The position numbers and the translations under genes were made by a program. From an uncultured Bacteroides sp. (GTDB taxonomy: Bacteria; Bacteroidota; Bacteroidia; Bacteroidales; Bacteroidaceae): a stretch of 7,167 bases of DNA. This document shows, piece by piece, positions 1 through 6,867 of this stretch. The notes beneath the pieces are model-generated. The model did not search any database. It saw only the letters and a list, made by a program, of their open reading frames with translations, and was not told where the DNA came from. The stretch spans positions 1-7,167 of the forward strand of contig NZ_CASFWU010000128.1 in the NCBI RefSeq assembly GCF_949298305.1, read 5' to 3'. Numbering within the stretch: the stretch's first letter is position 1; each line of letters opens with the position of its first letter.

Positions 1-461
1 AAGGCTTTATCCGCTTCCTGCTGCCTTTCTATTCCGGTACGTCGCAGTCCGATTCGGCTTTCGAGATTGTCCATTTTGTCCGCGAAGTGGAAAGCGGCAA
101 CATAGACGCCTTCATGCGCCGTCTCCAAAGTTTCTTTGCCGACACGCCCTACGAGTTGGCGCGCGACCTGGAGCTGCACTACCAGAACGTGCTGTTCATC
201 GTGTTCAAGCTGCTGGGCTTCTATACGCAGGCCGAGTACCATACCTCCAACGGCCGCGTGGATATGGTGGTCAAGACCGACCGCTACATTTACGTGATGG
301 AGTTCAAGCTGGAAGGCACCGCCGAGGAAGCCTTGCGGCAAATCAATGAAAAGCAATACGCCCTGCCTTTTGCAGCCGACGGCCGGACACTCTATAAACT
401 GGGTGTGAACTTCAGCAACGCCACGCGCGGCATCGAGAAGTGGGTGGTGGAGTGTGGTTAA
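1..461 (+). CDS. AAA-ATPase-like / PD-(D/E)XK nuclease-superfamily protein, C-terminal part (5' end outside window)
   Basis: The reading frame is open from the left edge (first full codon at base 3) to TAA at 459-461, giving the last 152 residues of a longer protein. A GTG at 87 is only an internal codon, because the frame continues upstream with family-like sequence. The visible part matches the nuclease-fold C-terminus of the Bacteroidota family that joins an AAA-ATPase-like N-terminal domain to a PD-(D/E)XK domain (the DUF1703 type). The core signature is GRVD (Asp at about partial residue 87) followed by a beta strand ending in EFK (Glu100, Lys102). After it comes a helix with EALRQI and a KQYALPF segment, also typical. 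These are the expected metal-binding acidic residues and the lysine. The biological role of the family is not established; it is abundant and often multicopy in Bacteroides. The ATPase half lies outside the window, so that assignment comes from family knowledge. A terminator follows 20 bases after the stop, so the gene is not co-transcribed with the susC-like gene. Confidence 0.85.
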   Translation, partial: GFIRFLLPFYSGTSQSDSAFEIVHFVREVESGNIDAFMRRLQSFFADTPYELARDLELHYQNVLFIVFKLLGFYTQAEYHTSNGRVDMVVKTDRYIYVMEFKLEGTAEEALRQINEKQYALPFAADGRTLYKLGVNFSNATRGIEKWVVECG

Positions 462-481
462 AGCTCCCTTTTTCTCCGAAG

Positions 482-537
482 AAGTCCCTCCCGTAACTCC
501 CCATCATTTCAGGGGCGGTTGCGGGAGGGACTTTTTT
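482..537 (+). terminator. Rho-independent terminator after the nuclease-family gene
   Basis: A perfect 12-bp stem is formed by aagtccctcccg (482-493) and cgggagggactt (522-533). The 28-base loop can extend the pairing with CCCC/GGGG. A run of six T (532-537) follows directly. It begins 20 bases after the stop of the upstream gene and separates it from the susC-like unit. The opposite strand has no T-tract after the stem, so it is probably one-directional. Confidence 0.9.
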
Positions 538-610
538 GTCTTTAGACCTCCTTCCCTTCGCCTTCCTGCCAGTCTTTGTCGGGTCGCAGGCTCGTAGTAT
601 CGTTCCTCTT

Positions 611-654
611 CTCCGCAGAAAGGTTTCCCCTTGTCCGTAGAAAGGTTTCTGCAA
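611..654. repeat. Two-copy 22-bp imperfect direct repeat
   Basis: Copies at 611-632 and 633-654 are adjacent and match at 16 of 22 positions. They share the core tagaaaggtttc / cagaaaggtttc. The pair lies just 5' of the 21-bp array at 676-738. No function is known to me. Confidence 0.65.
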
Positions 655-675
655 TGTAGCATGAAAAGTTATAAA

Positions 676-738
676 GCAGCCGCTCAGATATACATCGCAG
701 GCGCGCAGATGTACATCGCAGCGGCTCAGTTATACATC
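676..738. repeat. 21-bp tandem repeat, three copies plus a degenerate fourth
   Basis: Units at 676-696, 697-717 and 718-738 are each exactly 21 bp. Each begins gcag, carries a cgc/ggc-cag middle and ends in tacatc. A degenerate fourth unit (739-759) keeps gcag and then diverges. The conserved TACATCG string falls at 691, 712 and 733, a strict 21-bp phase. Because 21 is divisible by 3, the array reads as a heptad (LRCI-like) on the minus strand, but that frame has no other protein-like features and I do not call it a gene. Confidence 0.8.
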
Positions 739-898
739 GCAGCTGCTGCTTTACAGGTTTTGTAACGGATTGGAGCATCTTTTCTGCTACCGGGGGGAGT
801 CCTTCTCCGCAGATAGGGGTGGGCGGTGGCAGGCCTTGGGCGCATTGACGGTTGGCGGACGGGCGGCCGTCGGCAGGGGTGGTGCGCCCTCGGCAGGC

Positions 899-936
899 GG
901 GGGCAGGAGGGGGGAGAATGGGGGCGGAAAAGCGGG
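899..936 (+). other. G-run cluster, possible G-quadruplex
   Basis: The + strand has G-runs at 899-903 (5), 909-914 (6), 920-924 (5) and 934-936 (3), separated by loops of 5, 5 and 9 bases. This fits a G-quadruplex pattern with one long loop. The wider 790-936 stretch is also strongly G-biased on this strand. It lies about 90 bases upstream of the predicted susC-like promoter. Folding and function are inference only. Confidence 0.4.
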
Positions 937-939
937 ATG

Positions 940-1015
940 TACATCGTCCGTACATCGGTTTATGGTTTTATATGATTGATTTACAGTTGTTTGCTGTTCT
1001 CCTTGATGTACATCG
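940..1015. repeat. Dispersed TACATCG motifs near the susC-like promoter
   Basis: TACATCG occurs at 940-946, 951-957 and 1009-1015, in the same orientation as the three copies in the 21-bp array. Two of these copies (940, 1009) are preceded by gatg, creating the palindrome TGTACA; the array copy at 712 also has TGTACA. The last copy ends 7 bases before the proposed -33 box. They may be operator-like sites or remnants of the same repeat family. Confidence 0.5.
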
Positions 1016-1022
1016 TGTTTCC

Positions 1023-1053
1023 TTGTCTCCGCAGGACTAATCCTATACTTTTG
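1023..1053 (+). promoter_or_regulatory. Candidate Bacteroides-type promoter for the susC-like gene
   Basis: TACTTTTG at 1046-1053 is an exact match to the Bacteroides -7 consensus TAnnTTTG. A partial -33 box (TTG at 1023-1025, preceded by C) lies 20 bases upstream. Transcription starting a few bases after 1053 would give a leader of roughly 40 bases before ATG 1102. No Shine-Dalgarno sequence is seen before the start, which is usual in this phylum. It supports the 1102 start over in-frame upstream codons, which would lie before the promoter. Confidence 0.6.
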
Positions 1054-1101
1054 CCGTCGGAAGAGATTTCATTTAATAACCATACGTTATGTGATTTGAT
1101 T

Positions 1102-4100
1102 ATGAAAGAGAGAGTTTTATTGTGGATTCTGTTTTTGTGCGTGGGAGCGGGAGTGCTCCGGGCACAGACGAGACAAGTAGTAGGGCGAGTCACTTCTGCC
1201 GAAGACGGCCTGCCGGTCATTGGCGCTTCGGTGCTGGTGAAGGGAACTTCGCTGGGCACCGTCACCGATGTGGACGGAAAGTTTGTATTGGGCGGTGTGC
1301 CGGTTTCGGCACAGACGCTGGTCGTGTCGTTTGTGGGCATGAAAAGTCGCGAAGTGCCTGTGAGCGACCGCGTGGAAGTGATACTTGAGAGCGAGCAACA
1401 GCAACTGGACGAGGTGCTGGTCACCGTGGCCTACGGCACGGCCAAGCGCTCTTCGCTGACGGGTGCCATCTCGACGGTGGACAAGAAGCAGATTGAACTG
1501 CGTCCCACGTCCAGCGTCACCTCCGCTCTGGAGGGCAGTACCTCGGGCGTGCAGATTAACAGCACCTATGGCGCGCCGGGCAGCTCGCCCGACATCCGCA
1601 TCCGCGGTTTTGGCACGGTGAACGGCTCCAGTTCGCCCCTCTATGTGGTGGACGGCGTGCCCTTCAGCGGCAGCATCACCGACCTCAACCCCGCCGACAT
1701 CGAGAGCCTGTCGGTGCTGAAGGACGCCGCTTCGTGCGCCCTCTACGGCAACCGCGCCTCCAACGGCGTCATCCTCATCACGACCAAGAAGGGTACGGCA
1801 GGCAAGTTGAGCTTTGACCTGAAGGTGAACCAGGGCATTTATACGCGCGGCATCAAGGAGTATGCCCGCACGGATGCCCGTCAGTTCATGGAGGCCAGCT
1901 GGCAGAACTTGCGCAATGCCCGCATCTCGGCCGGCGACGACCCCGCTACCGCCGCCCGCTATGCCGACGAGAACCTGATTGGTGAGCAACTCTACCTGAA
2001 CATCTTCAACAAACCGGACAAGGAACTGTTCGATGCCGAGGGCCATTTGGCTCCGGGCGTGCAGATGCTGCCCGGCTATGCCGACGACCTGGACTGGTAC
2101 AAGGCCGCCATCCGTAACGGCTACCGCCAGGAGTATCTTTTCAGCGGCAATGCCGCCAACGAGAAGAGCGACTATTACTTCTCCTTGGGCTACCTCAGCG
2201 AGGAAGGCTATGTGCGCAATTCCAGCTTCAACCGCCTTTCGGCCCGTGTGTCGGTAAACCTGAGTCCTGTGGAATGGCTGAAGGCCGGCGTGAACCTTTC
2301 GGGCAGCCATCAGAACTCGCAGATAACGGCCGGCGACGAGGGCGCTTCGTTTACCAACGCCTTCATGTACTGCCGGCAGATAGCCCCCATTTATCCCGTG
2401 CATCTGCACAACGCCGACGGTTCCTACCGTCTCACTGCCGACGGCCAACGTCAGTATGACCCCGGCTACTATACGGACGACAAGGGCGTGGAGGTGGCTA
2501 CCCGCAACCAGTATGCCGACCGCCACGTGGTGTGGGAAAACGAACTGGACATGGACGACACCATGCGCAACACCCTGCAGGGAATCGCTTATGTGGATGT
2601 CAAGTTCCTGCGTGACTTCACCTTCACCGTGAAGGGCGATATGAACCTGAGCCAGTCCGACAACACCGCCTACGACAATGCCGTCATCGGCAACGGCAAG
2701 GGCAGCGAGGGCCGTGCCCGGCGCAATACCTACCGCTACAAGAGCTACACTTTCCAGCAGCAGTTGAAGTGGACCCACCTCTTTGGCAGACACTTGCTGG
2801 ACGTGCTGGTGGCACACGAGAATTACTCCTTCAACTACGATTACCTCTACGGCTTCAAGACGGCGCAGATATTTGCCGGACGCCCCAACTTCAGCAACTT
2901 TACCGAAATCACCAGCCTGGACGGCTACGAGAACAACTACCGTACCGAGAGCTACCTGGGCCGCCTCCGTTACAACTACGGCGACCGCTACAACCTGGAG
3001 GTTTCCTTCCGCCGCGACGGCTCCTCGCGCTTCCATCCGGACAACCGCTGGGGCAACTTCGGCAGCGTGGGTGCCAACTGGATTATCAGCGAAGAGGAGT
3101 TTATGAAAGATGTCAGCTGGGTGAACGACCTGAAACTGCGCGCCAACTACGGCCAGGTGGGCAACGACGCCGGCGCCGGCTACTATGCCTACATGAGCCT
3201 CTACACCGTGGAGCAGAACGCCCACAAGGGTGCCCTCTACCTGACGCAGAACGACTCCTACGACCTGAAGTGGGAGACGGGCGAGGCCTACGGCGTGGCC
3301 CTGGAGGCACGCCTCTTCAACCGCTGGAACCTGAGCGTGGAGTACTTTGACAAGCGCAACAAGGACTTGCTGTTCGACATCTATCTGCCCCTCTCGGCAG
3401 GAGCCACTTCTTCGTCTGCCGCCCAGGCCACCGTGACCCGCAACCTGGGCACCATCTCCAACCGCGGCATCGAAATCAATACGGACATCGACGTGTTCCG
3501 CAACCGCAACTGGACTGTCAACCTGGCCGCCAACGCCACGTTCCTGAAGAACAAGATTGTGAAGCTGCCCGACCAGAACAAGGACGGCATCCTTTCCGGT
3601 GTCTATAAGATTGTCGAAGGCAGAAGCCGCTACGAGTTCTTCACCTATACTTTCGAGGGAGTGGACCAGCTTACCGGCAACTCGCTCTACAAGGCCAATC
3701 TGGAGGACTATTACGTCAACATGCCCGACGGCACCACGCTGGGCAACAAGCAGGGCGGCGCTGACATCACCAGCAAGGCTACGGTGATAGGCGGAGTGCC
3801 CTACGTCACCAACACCACCTACGGCCAGCGGGAGTTCCACGGCTCGGCCCTGCCTACCGTGTACGGCAGCTTTACGGGAACCATCGGTTACAAGTCGCTC
3901 ACTCTCTCTGCTCTATTCACATATTCGTTGGGCGGCAAGACGATGGACGGCGTTTATCAGTCGCTGATGAGCACCGGAACCAGCCCCGGCAACTATCATG
4001 CCGACATCATGCAATCGTGGACAAAGGCTCCCGAAGGCATGAAGGAGGATTCGCCCGACCGCATCCGGAAGGACGGCATTCCGCAAATCAACAGCACACT

Positions 4101-4368
4101 GAGTGCGGACAACAATGCCGTCTCTTCCCGCTGGCTCACTTCGGCCGACTATCTGGTAGTGAAGAACCTGACCCTCTCTTACCGCCTGCCGCAGGCGTGG
4201 GTAGGAAGCATGGGCTTGCAGGACGTGGGACTGAACGTCAGCTGTGAGAATCTTTGGACCTTTGCCGCCCGTCAGGGCATGAACCCACAGCAGTCCTTTG
4301 GCGGTGGGCAGGGCAACTACCTCGTGACTCCGCGCATCTTCTCTGTGGGAGTGAGTGTGAAATTGTAA
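1102..4368 (+). CDS. SusC/RagA-family TonB-linked outer-membrane transporter
   Basis: This 1088-residue protein is the barrel half of a SusCD-type uptake complex. It imports a ligand captured by its lipoprotein partner across the outer membrane, using energy from TonB. Residues 1-21 are a signal peptide (MKERVLLWILFLCV, then GVLRA before Q22). A carboxypeptidase-D-regulatory-like beta domain spans about 24-100 (GASVLVKGTSLGTVTDVDGKF at 41-61). The TonB box DEVLVTVAYG is at 103-112 and the plug at about 113-235, with PLYVVDGVP and LYGNRASNGVILITTKKG (from 214). The barrel includes the family motif RRDGSSRF (Asp at 639) and ends ...SVGVSVKL. Length and domain order are normal for the family, with no STN domain. 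The frame is open upstream to 976, but the signal peptide and promoter position point to ATG 1102. The susD-like gene follows after 22 bases, so the two are probably one operon. Substrate cannot be told from sequence; glycan is the commonest for the family, but peptide or other ligands are possible. Confidence 0.95.
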   Translation: MKERVLLWILFLCVGAGVLRAQTRQVVGRVTSAEDGLPVIGASVLVKGTSLGTVTDVDGKFVLGGVPVSAQTLVVSFVGMKSREVPVSDRVEVILESEQQQLDEVLVTVAYGTAKRSSLTGAISTVDKKQIELRPTSSVTSALEGSTSGVQINSTYGAPGSSPDIRIRGFGTVNGSSSPLYVVDGVPFSGSITDLNPADIESLSVLKDAASCALYGNRASNGVILITTKKGTAGKLSFDLKVNQGIYTRGIKEYARTDARQFMEASWQNLRNARISAGDDPATAARYADENLIGEQLYLNIFNKPDKELFDAEGHLAPGVQMLPGYADDLDWYKAAIRNGYRQEYLFSGNAANEKSDYYFSLGYLSEEGYVRNSSFNRLSARVSVNLSPVEWLKAGVNLSGSHQNSQITAGDEGASFTNAFMYCRQIAPIYPVHLHNADGSYRLTADGQRQYDPGYYTDDKGVEVATRNQYADRHVVWENELDMDDTMRNTLQGIAYVDVKFLRDFTFTVKGDMNLSQSDNTAYDNAVIGNGKGSEGRARRNTYRYKSYTFQQQLKWTHLFGRHLLDVLVAHENYSFNYDYLYGFKTAQIFAGRPNFSNFTEITSLDGYENNYRTESYLGRLRYNYGDRYNLEVSFRRDGSSRFHPDNRWGNFGSVGANWIISEEEFMKDVSWVNDLKLRANYGQVGNDAGAGYYAYMSLYTVEQNAHKGALYLTQNDSYDLKWETGEAYGVALEARLFNRWNLSVEYFDKRNKDLLFDIYLPLSAGATSSSAAQATVTRNLGTISNRGIEINTDIDVFRNRNWTVNLAANATFLKNKIVKLPDQNKDGILSGVYKIVEGRSRYEFFTYTFEGVDQLTGNSLYKANLEDYYVNMPDGTTLGNKQGGADITSKATVIGGVPYVTNTTYGQREFHGSALPTVYGSFTGTIGYKSLTLSALFTYSLGGKTMDGVYQSLMSTGTSPGNYHADIMQSWTKAPEGMKEDSPDRIRKDGIPQINSTLSADNNAVSSRWLTSADYLVVKNLTLSYRLPQAWVGSMGLQDVGLNVSCENLWTFAARQGMNPQQSFGGGQGNYLVTPRIFSVGVSVKL

Positions 4369-4390
4369 AACCCGTAAATTCTCCATCTTT

Positions 4391-5947
4391 ATGAAACTGA
4401 AAAAGATATTCTCCATAACCGCCGCGGCAGCCCTGCTGACCGCTTGCTCCGCCGACTATCTCGACACGCTGCCCCAGTCGTCCACCGACACGGGTACCGT
4501 ATTCGAGACAACTGAAAACGCCCGCATGGCCGTCAACGGCCTCTGCCTGATGATGACCCAACAATACCTGGGCCAACAGGGATTCAACGGCGAGGGAACC
4601 ATCAAAACCATGTATGGCAACTATCCCGGCAACGACTTCCAGAAGTGCAACCTCACGGGGTGGGCTCCCATCATCAACGCCACCTACATGGAACGCAGTT
4701 CCGTGCTCTACTGCTACTATCCCTGGTTCTATTATTATAAGCTGATAGGCAATGCCAACCGCATCCTGGTAAACATTGACAAGGCCGAAGGCCCCGAAGC
4801 CGAACGCCTCTTCATCCGTGCGCAGGCCCTGACCGTCCGTGCCTATGCCTACCTGATGCTCAGCCAGCTCTACTGCCATCGCTGGGCCGACAGCAACCAG
4901 GGCGCCTCGCGCGGCCTTCCTTTGCGGGTCGATACTTCCGTCGGCGACCTGCCTGCCTCTACATTGGCTCAGGTCTACCAGCGGATTTATGAAGACCTGG
5001 ACGCTGCCGTCGATGCCTATACCCGCAGCGGCCTGTCGCGCGACCGGGGAGACAACCACAGCCCCGACCTCTCCGTGGCCTGTGCCGTCTATGCCCGTGC
5101 CGCCCTCACCCGCGAGGACTGGGCCACTGCCGCCAAGTATGCCGCCCTGGCCCGCAAGGACTATCCGCTGATGAGCAACGCCGACTATGTGGACGGCGGT
5201 TTCAGCACCCCCAACAGCGAATGGATATGGAGCAGCTACAGCGCTTCCGACCAGACACTCTACTATTTCTCCTTCTTCTCCTATCAGGGCAGCAACTCCA
5301 GCGCCAGCATCTGTCGCAGCTATCCCTGTGCCATCAGCAAGGAACTTTACGACCGCATCCCCGAGACCGACGTGCGTCGCGGCATGTTCCTCGCTCCCGG
5401 CGAAGGCGAACCCTTCAACACCGCCAACGGCCGTGTCACTTCGGGCCCCATGCTGGAGCGTGCCCGTGGCAAATATGCCGACAAGCTCTTTTCCACCAGC
5501 CTCGTCTACGCCTACATGCAGTTCAAGTTCCTGTGCACCGGCCAGCCCGGCATCGGTCAGGTGAACCACTTTCGCTCTGCGGAGATGTACCTCATCGAGG
5601 CCGAAGCCAAATGCCGGCTGGGCGGCAAGGACAGCGAAGTGCAGGCCCTGATGCAGGCCCTCGTGAAAGACAGCGGACGCGACCCGCAGTACACTTGTAC
5701 CAAGACGGGTGCCGACCTGCTTGAAGAAGTGAAACTCTACCGCCGCATCGAGCTTTGGGGCGAAGGTTTCGACTGGTTCGACCTGAAGCGGTGGAACGAA
5801 CCCATTATGCGCCATAGCCATCCTCAAGGCAGCTTCCATCCCCAGTTTGCCATCACGGTGAAACCCGATGAGGCCAACCGCTGGACGTGGGTCTATCCGG
5901 CCAAAGAGGTGGATTACAACAGTGCTTTGGACAGTTACATCGAGTGA
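4391..5947 (+). CDS. SusD/RagB-family surface lipoprotein, ligand-binding partner of the SusC-like transporter
   Basis: This 518-residue lipoprotein should sit at the cell surface as a lid on the preceding SusC-like barrel and bind its substrate. The signal peptide (MKLKKIFSITAAAALLTAC) ends in lipobox LTAC, with Cys19 as the lipidated residue, followed by SADYLDTLP, the usual SusD start. The N-terminal SusD domain has the aromatic helix around YYPWFYYYKLIGNANRI and a TPR-like helix AQALTVRAYAYL (144-155). The C-terminal RagB/SusD domain carries YLIEAEAKCRLG (from 400) and the hallmark ELWGEGFDWFDLKRWN (454-469). Length is typical. The first Met after the SusC-like stop begins the signal peptide, so the start is firm; no Shine-Dalgarno is seen. 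Besides Cys19 there are ten cysteines, which seems many for a surface protein. Ligand identity is unknown. A terminator 85 bases after the stop ends the operon. Confidence 0.95.
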   Translation: MKLKKIFSITAAAALLTACSADYLDTLPQSSTDTGTVFETTENARMAVNGLCLMMTQQYLGQQGFNGEGTIKTMYGNYPGNDFQKCNLTGWAPIINATYMERSSVLYCYYPWFYYYKLIGNANRILVNIDKAEGPEAERLFIRAQALTVRAYAYLMLSQLYCHRWADSNQGASRGLPLRVDTSVGDLPASTLAQVYQRIYEDLDAAVDAYTRSGLSRDRGDNHSPDLSVACAVYARAALTREDWATAAKYAALARKDYPLMSNADYVDGGFSTPNSEWIWSSYSASDQTLYYFSFFSYQGSNSSASICRSYPCAISKELYDRIPETDVRRGMFLAPGEGEPFNTANGRVTSGPMLERARGKYADKLFSTSLVYAYMQFKFLCTGQPGIGQVNHFRSAEMYLIEAEAKCRLGGKDSEVQALMQALVKDSGRDPQYTCTKTGADLLEEVKLYRRIELWGEGFDWFDLKRWNEPIMRHSHPQGSFHPQFAITVKPDEANRWTWVYPAKEVDYNSALDSYIE

Positions 5948-6032
5948 ATTGTTTTTTACCTAACCAGTTAATATTTCTCTAAAATCAAGGTTCCGCGTGA
6001 TGCGGCGCCGATTCAAATTCTCTCTGATGTCA

Positions 6033-6085
6033 GGTCGGGAAGTACGGTTTCAGCGGAAACCGTTGCTTCCCGGCCTCTATTTTTT
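6033..6085 (+). terminator. Rho-independent terminator of the susCD-like operon
   Basis: A long hairpin is followed by a T-tract. The outer stem pairs 6033-6042 with 6066-6075 (10 bp, one G-U). A small internal loop follows (T6043 against T6064-G6065). The inner stem pairs acggtttc (6044-6051) with ggaaaccgt (6055-6063), leaving a short apical loop. TCTATTTTTT (6076-6085) comes directly after. It lies 85 bases downstream of the susD-like stop, so the transcript has a short 3' UTR. Confidence 0.88.
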
Positions 6086-6274
6086 GCGGGTTGATGCTGC
6101 AAGTTTCCGGAAACGGGGGCTGTTTGGCAGTTATGACGAATCAAGCGGCGCGAGGGTGGCTGATGCATGGCCTTGTATGCCGGAAACGAATAAGGACGGG
6201 TGTGTGCTGCGTCTGAAAAATGCGTCCGTATCGTTTCGGACAGATTCTTTAAAGGCCGTTTAAAAGGGGTTTGA

Positions 6275-6343
6275 AGTGGATAACCGGCGGCTGTCCGAGT
6301 GAATAACTGACGGCTCGACAAGTGGATAGTTAACGGCTTCCCA
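6275..6343. repeat. 23-bp tandem repeat, three imperfect copies
   Basis: Units at 6275-6297, 6298-6320 and 6321-6343 are each exactly 23 bp. All three keep agtgRata at unit positions 1-8 and cggct at positions 14-18. Neighbouring copies match at 16 of 23 positions, and the first and third at 15 of 23. The array lies in non-coding DNA about 190 bases after the susCD terminator. Confidence 0.7.
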
Positions 6344-6371
6344 CCCCCTCCATAGCTCCGTGTGCAGGGGT

Positions 6372-6459
6372 AAAGAAGTATCCGTAAGTAGTTGGATGAT
6401 TGCTTATGGCTAATCGAAGAACTGCCTGTAAGTAGTTGCTTCATTACTTATTAGGAAGC
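6372..6459. repeat. 44-bp imperfect direct repeat, two adjacent copies
   Basis: Copies at 6372-6415 and 6416-6459 match at 30 of 44 positions without gaps. They share the exact 11-mer gtaagtagttg (6384-6394 and 6428-6438) and a downstream cttat. The unit length is twice 22, in line with the other arrays here, although I see no clear half-unit structure. Confidence 0.5.
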
Positions 6460-6680
6460 GATGTCATTCCCTTCTTTTGCTTTGCCGGAAGACGCGGTCG
6501 GGCAGATATCGGCATCCTGATTCGGCGGTGTGAAGGTGTTTTCGCAGCAGGTTGTACGAAGACCTCGAGGCCGTGGCGGATTTACTCCCAAAGTCAACCT
6601 GTCCTAAGCCTTGAGAAAGTGCATTTTTCTTGACAATAGAGAATAGACCTCACTTCACTTATATTCTCCCTCCTGAAAAT

Positions 6681-6758
6681 GGGTTTAAACCCTGAGAGGC
6701 CTATGTTTGAAACATAAGGGGTCTATGTTTCAAACATAAGCCCCTTGGGTTTCAAACC
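6681..6758. repeat. Four phased palindromes with GTTT(n)AAAC core
   Basis: The elements are gggtttaaaccc (6681-6692), tatgtttgaaacata (6702-6716), tatgtttcaaacata (6724-6738) and gggtttcaaacc (6747-6758). Their centres are spaced 22.5, 22 and 22 bases apart. The two inner elements are exact reverse complements, and the two outer ones share GGGTTT/AAACC arms, giving an A-B-B-A order. The third element is also enclosed by aagggg (6716-6721) and cccctt (6741-6746), so a compound hairpin is possible. No T-tract follows, so it is not a standard terminator. Confidence 0.75.
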
Positions 6759-6789
6759 TTCCTGTTGCAGCCTTAATAGGATTCAAGGA

Positions 6790-6818
6790 ATCTCTTACTG
6801 AAAGAAGCAGTCAGAGAT
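6790..6818. other. Inverted repeat / hairpin, 11-bp arms
   Basis: Arms atctcttactg (6790-6800) and cagtcagagat (6808-6818) pair at 10 of 11 positions around the loop aaagaag. A T-rich stretch follows only about 12 bases later (attccttacattttt), so a terminator role is weak. Confidence 0.5.
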
Positions 6819-6867
6819 GTAATTATTCCTTACATTTTTCCCGTCCATCTGTCCGGATAAGGCGTAT

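Larger units (their letters stand above)
538..1101. other. Non-coding leader region upstream of the susC-like gene
   Basis: No convincing gene lies in this 564-base stretch. Open frames occur on both strands, but their translations are low-complexity (runs of Pro, Arg and Gly, or a repeated LRCI-like heptad) and simply reflect the repeats and the G-rich DNA. The region contains a 22-bp direct repeat, a 21-bp tandem array, dispersed TACATCG motifs, a cluster of G-runs and, at its right end, a candidate promoter. The motif TCCGCAG also recurs at 612-618, 806-812 and 1028-1034. Confidence 0.7.

Noticed and set aside
676..738. Possible CRISPR array
   Set aside because: The repeats are directly adjacent with no unique spacers, units are only 21 bp, and no cas gene is present.
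542..955. A 137-codon minus-strand frame with a repeated LRCI-like heptad
   Set aside because: The heptad is just the 21-bp DNA repeat read in frame; the rest is Pro/Arg-rich translation of the G-rich tract, with no start context or domain.
1117..3840. A 907-codon open frame on the minus strand inside the susC-like gene
   Set aside because: Its translation is a low-complexity Val/Ala/Gly/His-rich string with no domain, as expected opposite a GC-rich coding frame; the plus-strand product is a clear SusC homologue.
4238..5839. A 533-codon open frame on the minus strand across the susD-like gene
   Set aside because: Same codon-bias artefact; no protein-like features, and the plus strand is a convincing SusD homologue.
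6054..6187. Repeated CGGAAAC strings at 6054, 6108 and 6181
   Set aside because: Irregular spacing; the first is part of the terminator stem and the second part of a 12-bp palindrome, so a shared function is not supported.
5997..6263. An 88-codon plus-strand frame just after the susD-like gene
   Set aside because: It starts at GTG and runs through the terminator hairpin, which would end its own transcript; no domain is seen.
6013..6444. A 143-codon minus-strand frame downstream of the operon
   Set aside because: It overlaps the operon terminator and the 23-bp and 44-bp repeats, and its sequence is Ser/Arg/Pro-rich with no recognisable fold.
6639..6668. Inverted repeat gagaata / tattctc around a 16-base loop
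   Set aside because: Arms of only 7 bp, AT-rich, with a long loop; expected by chance in this composition.
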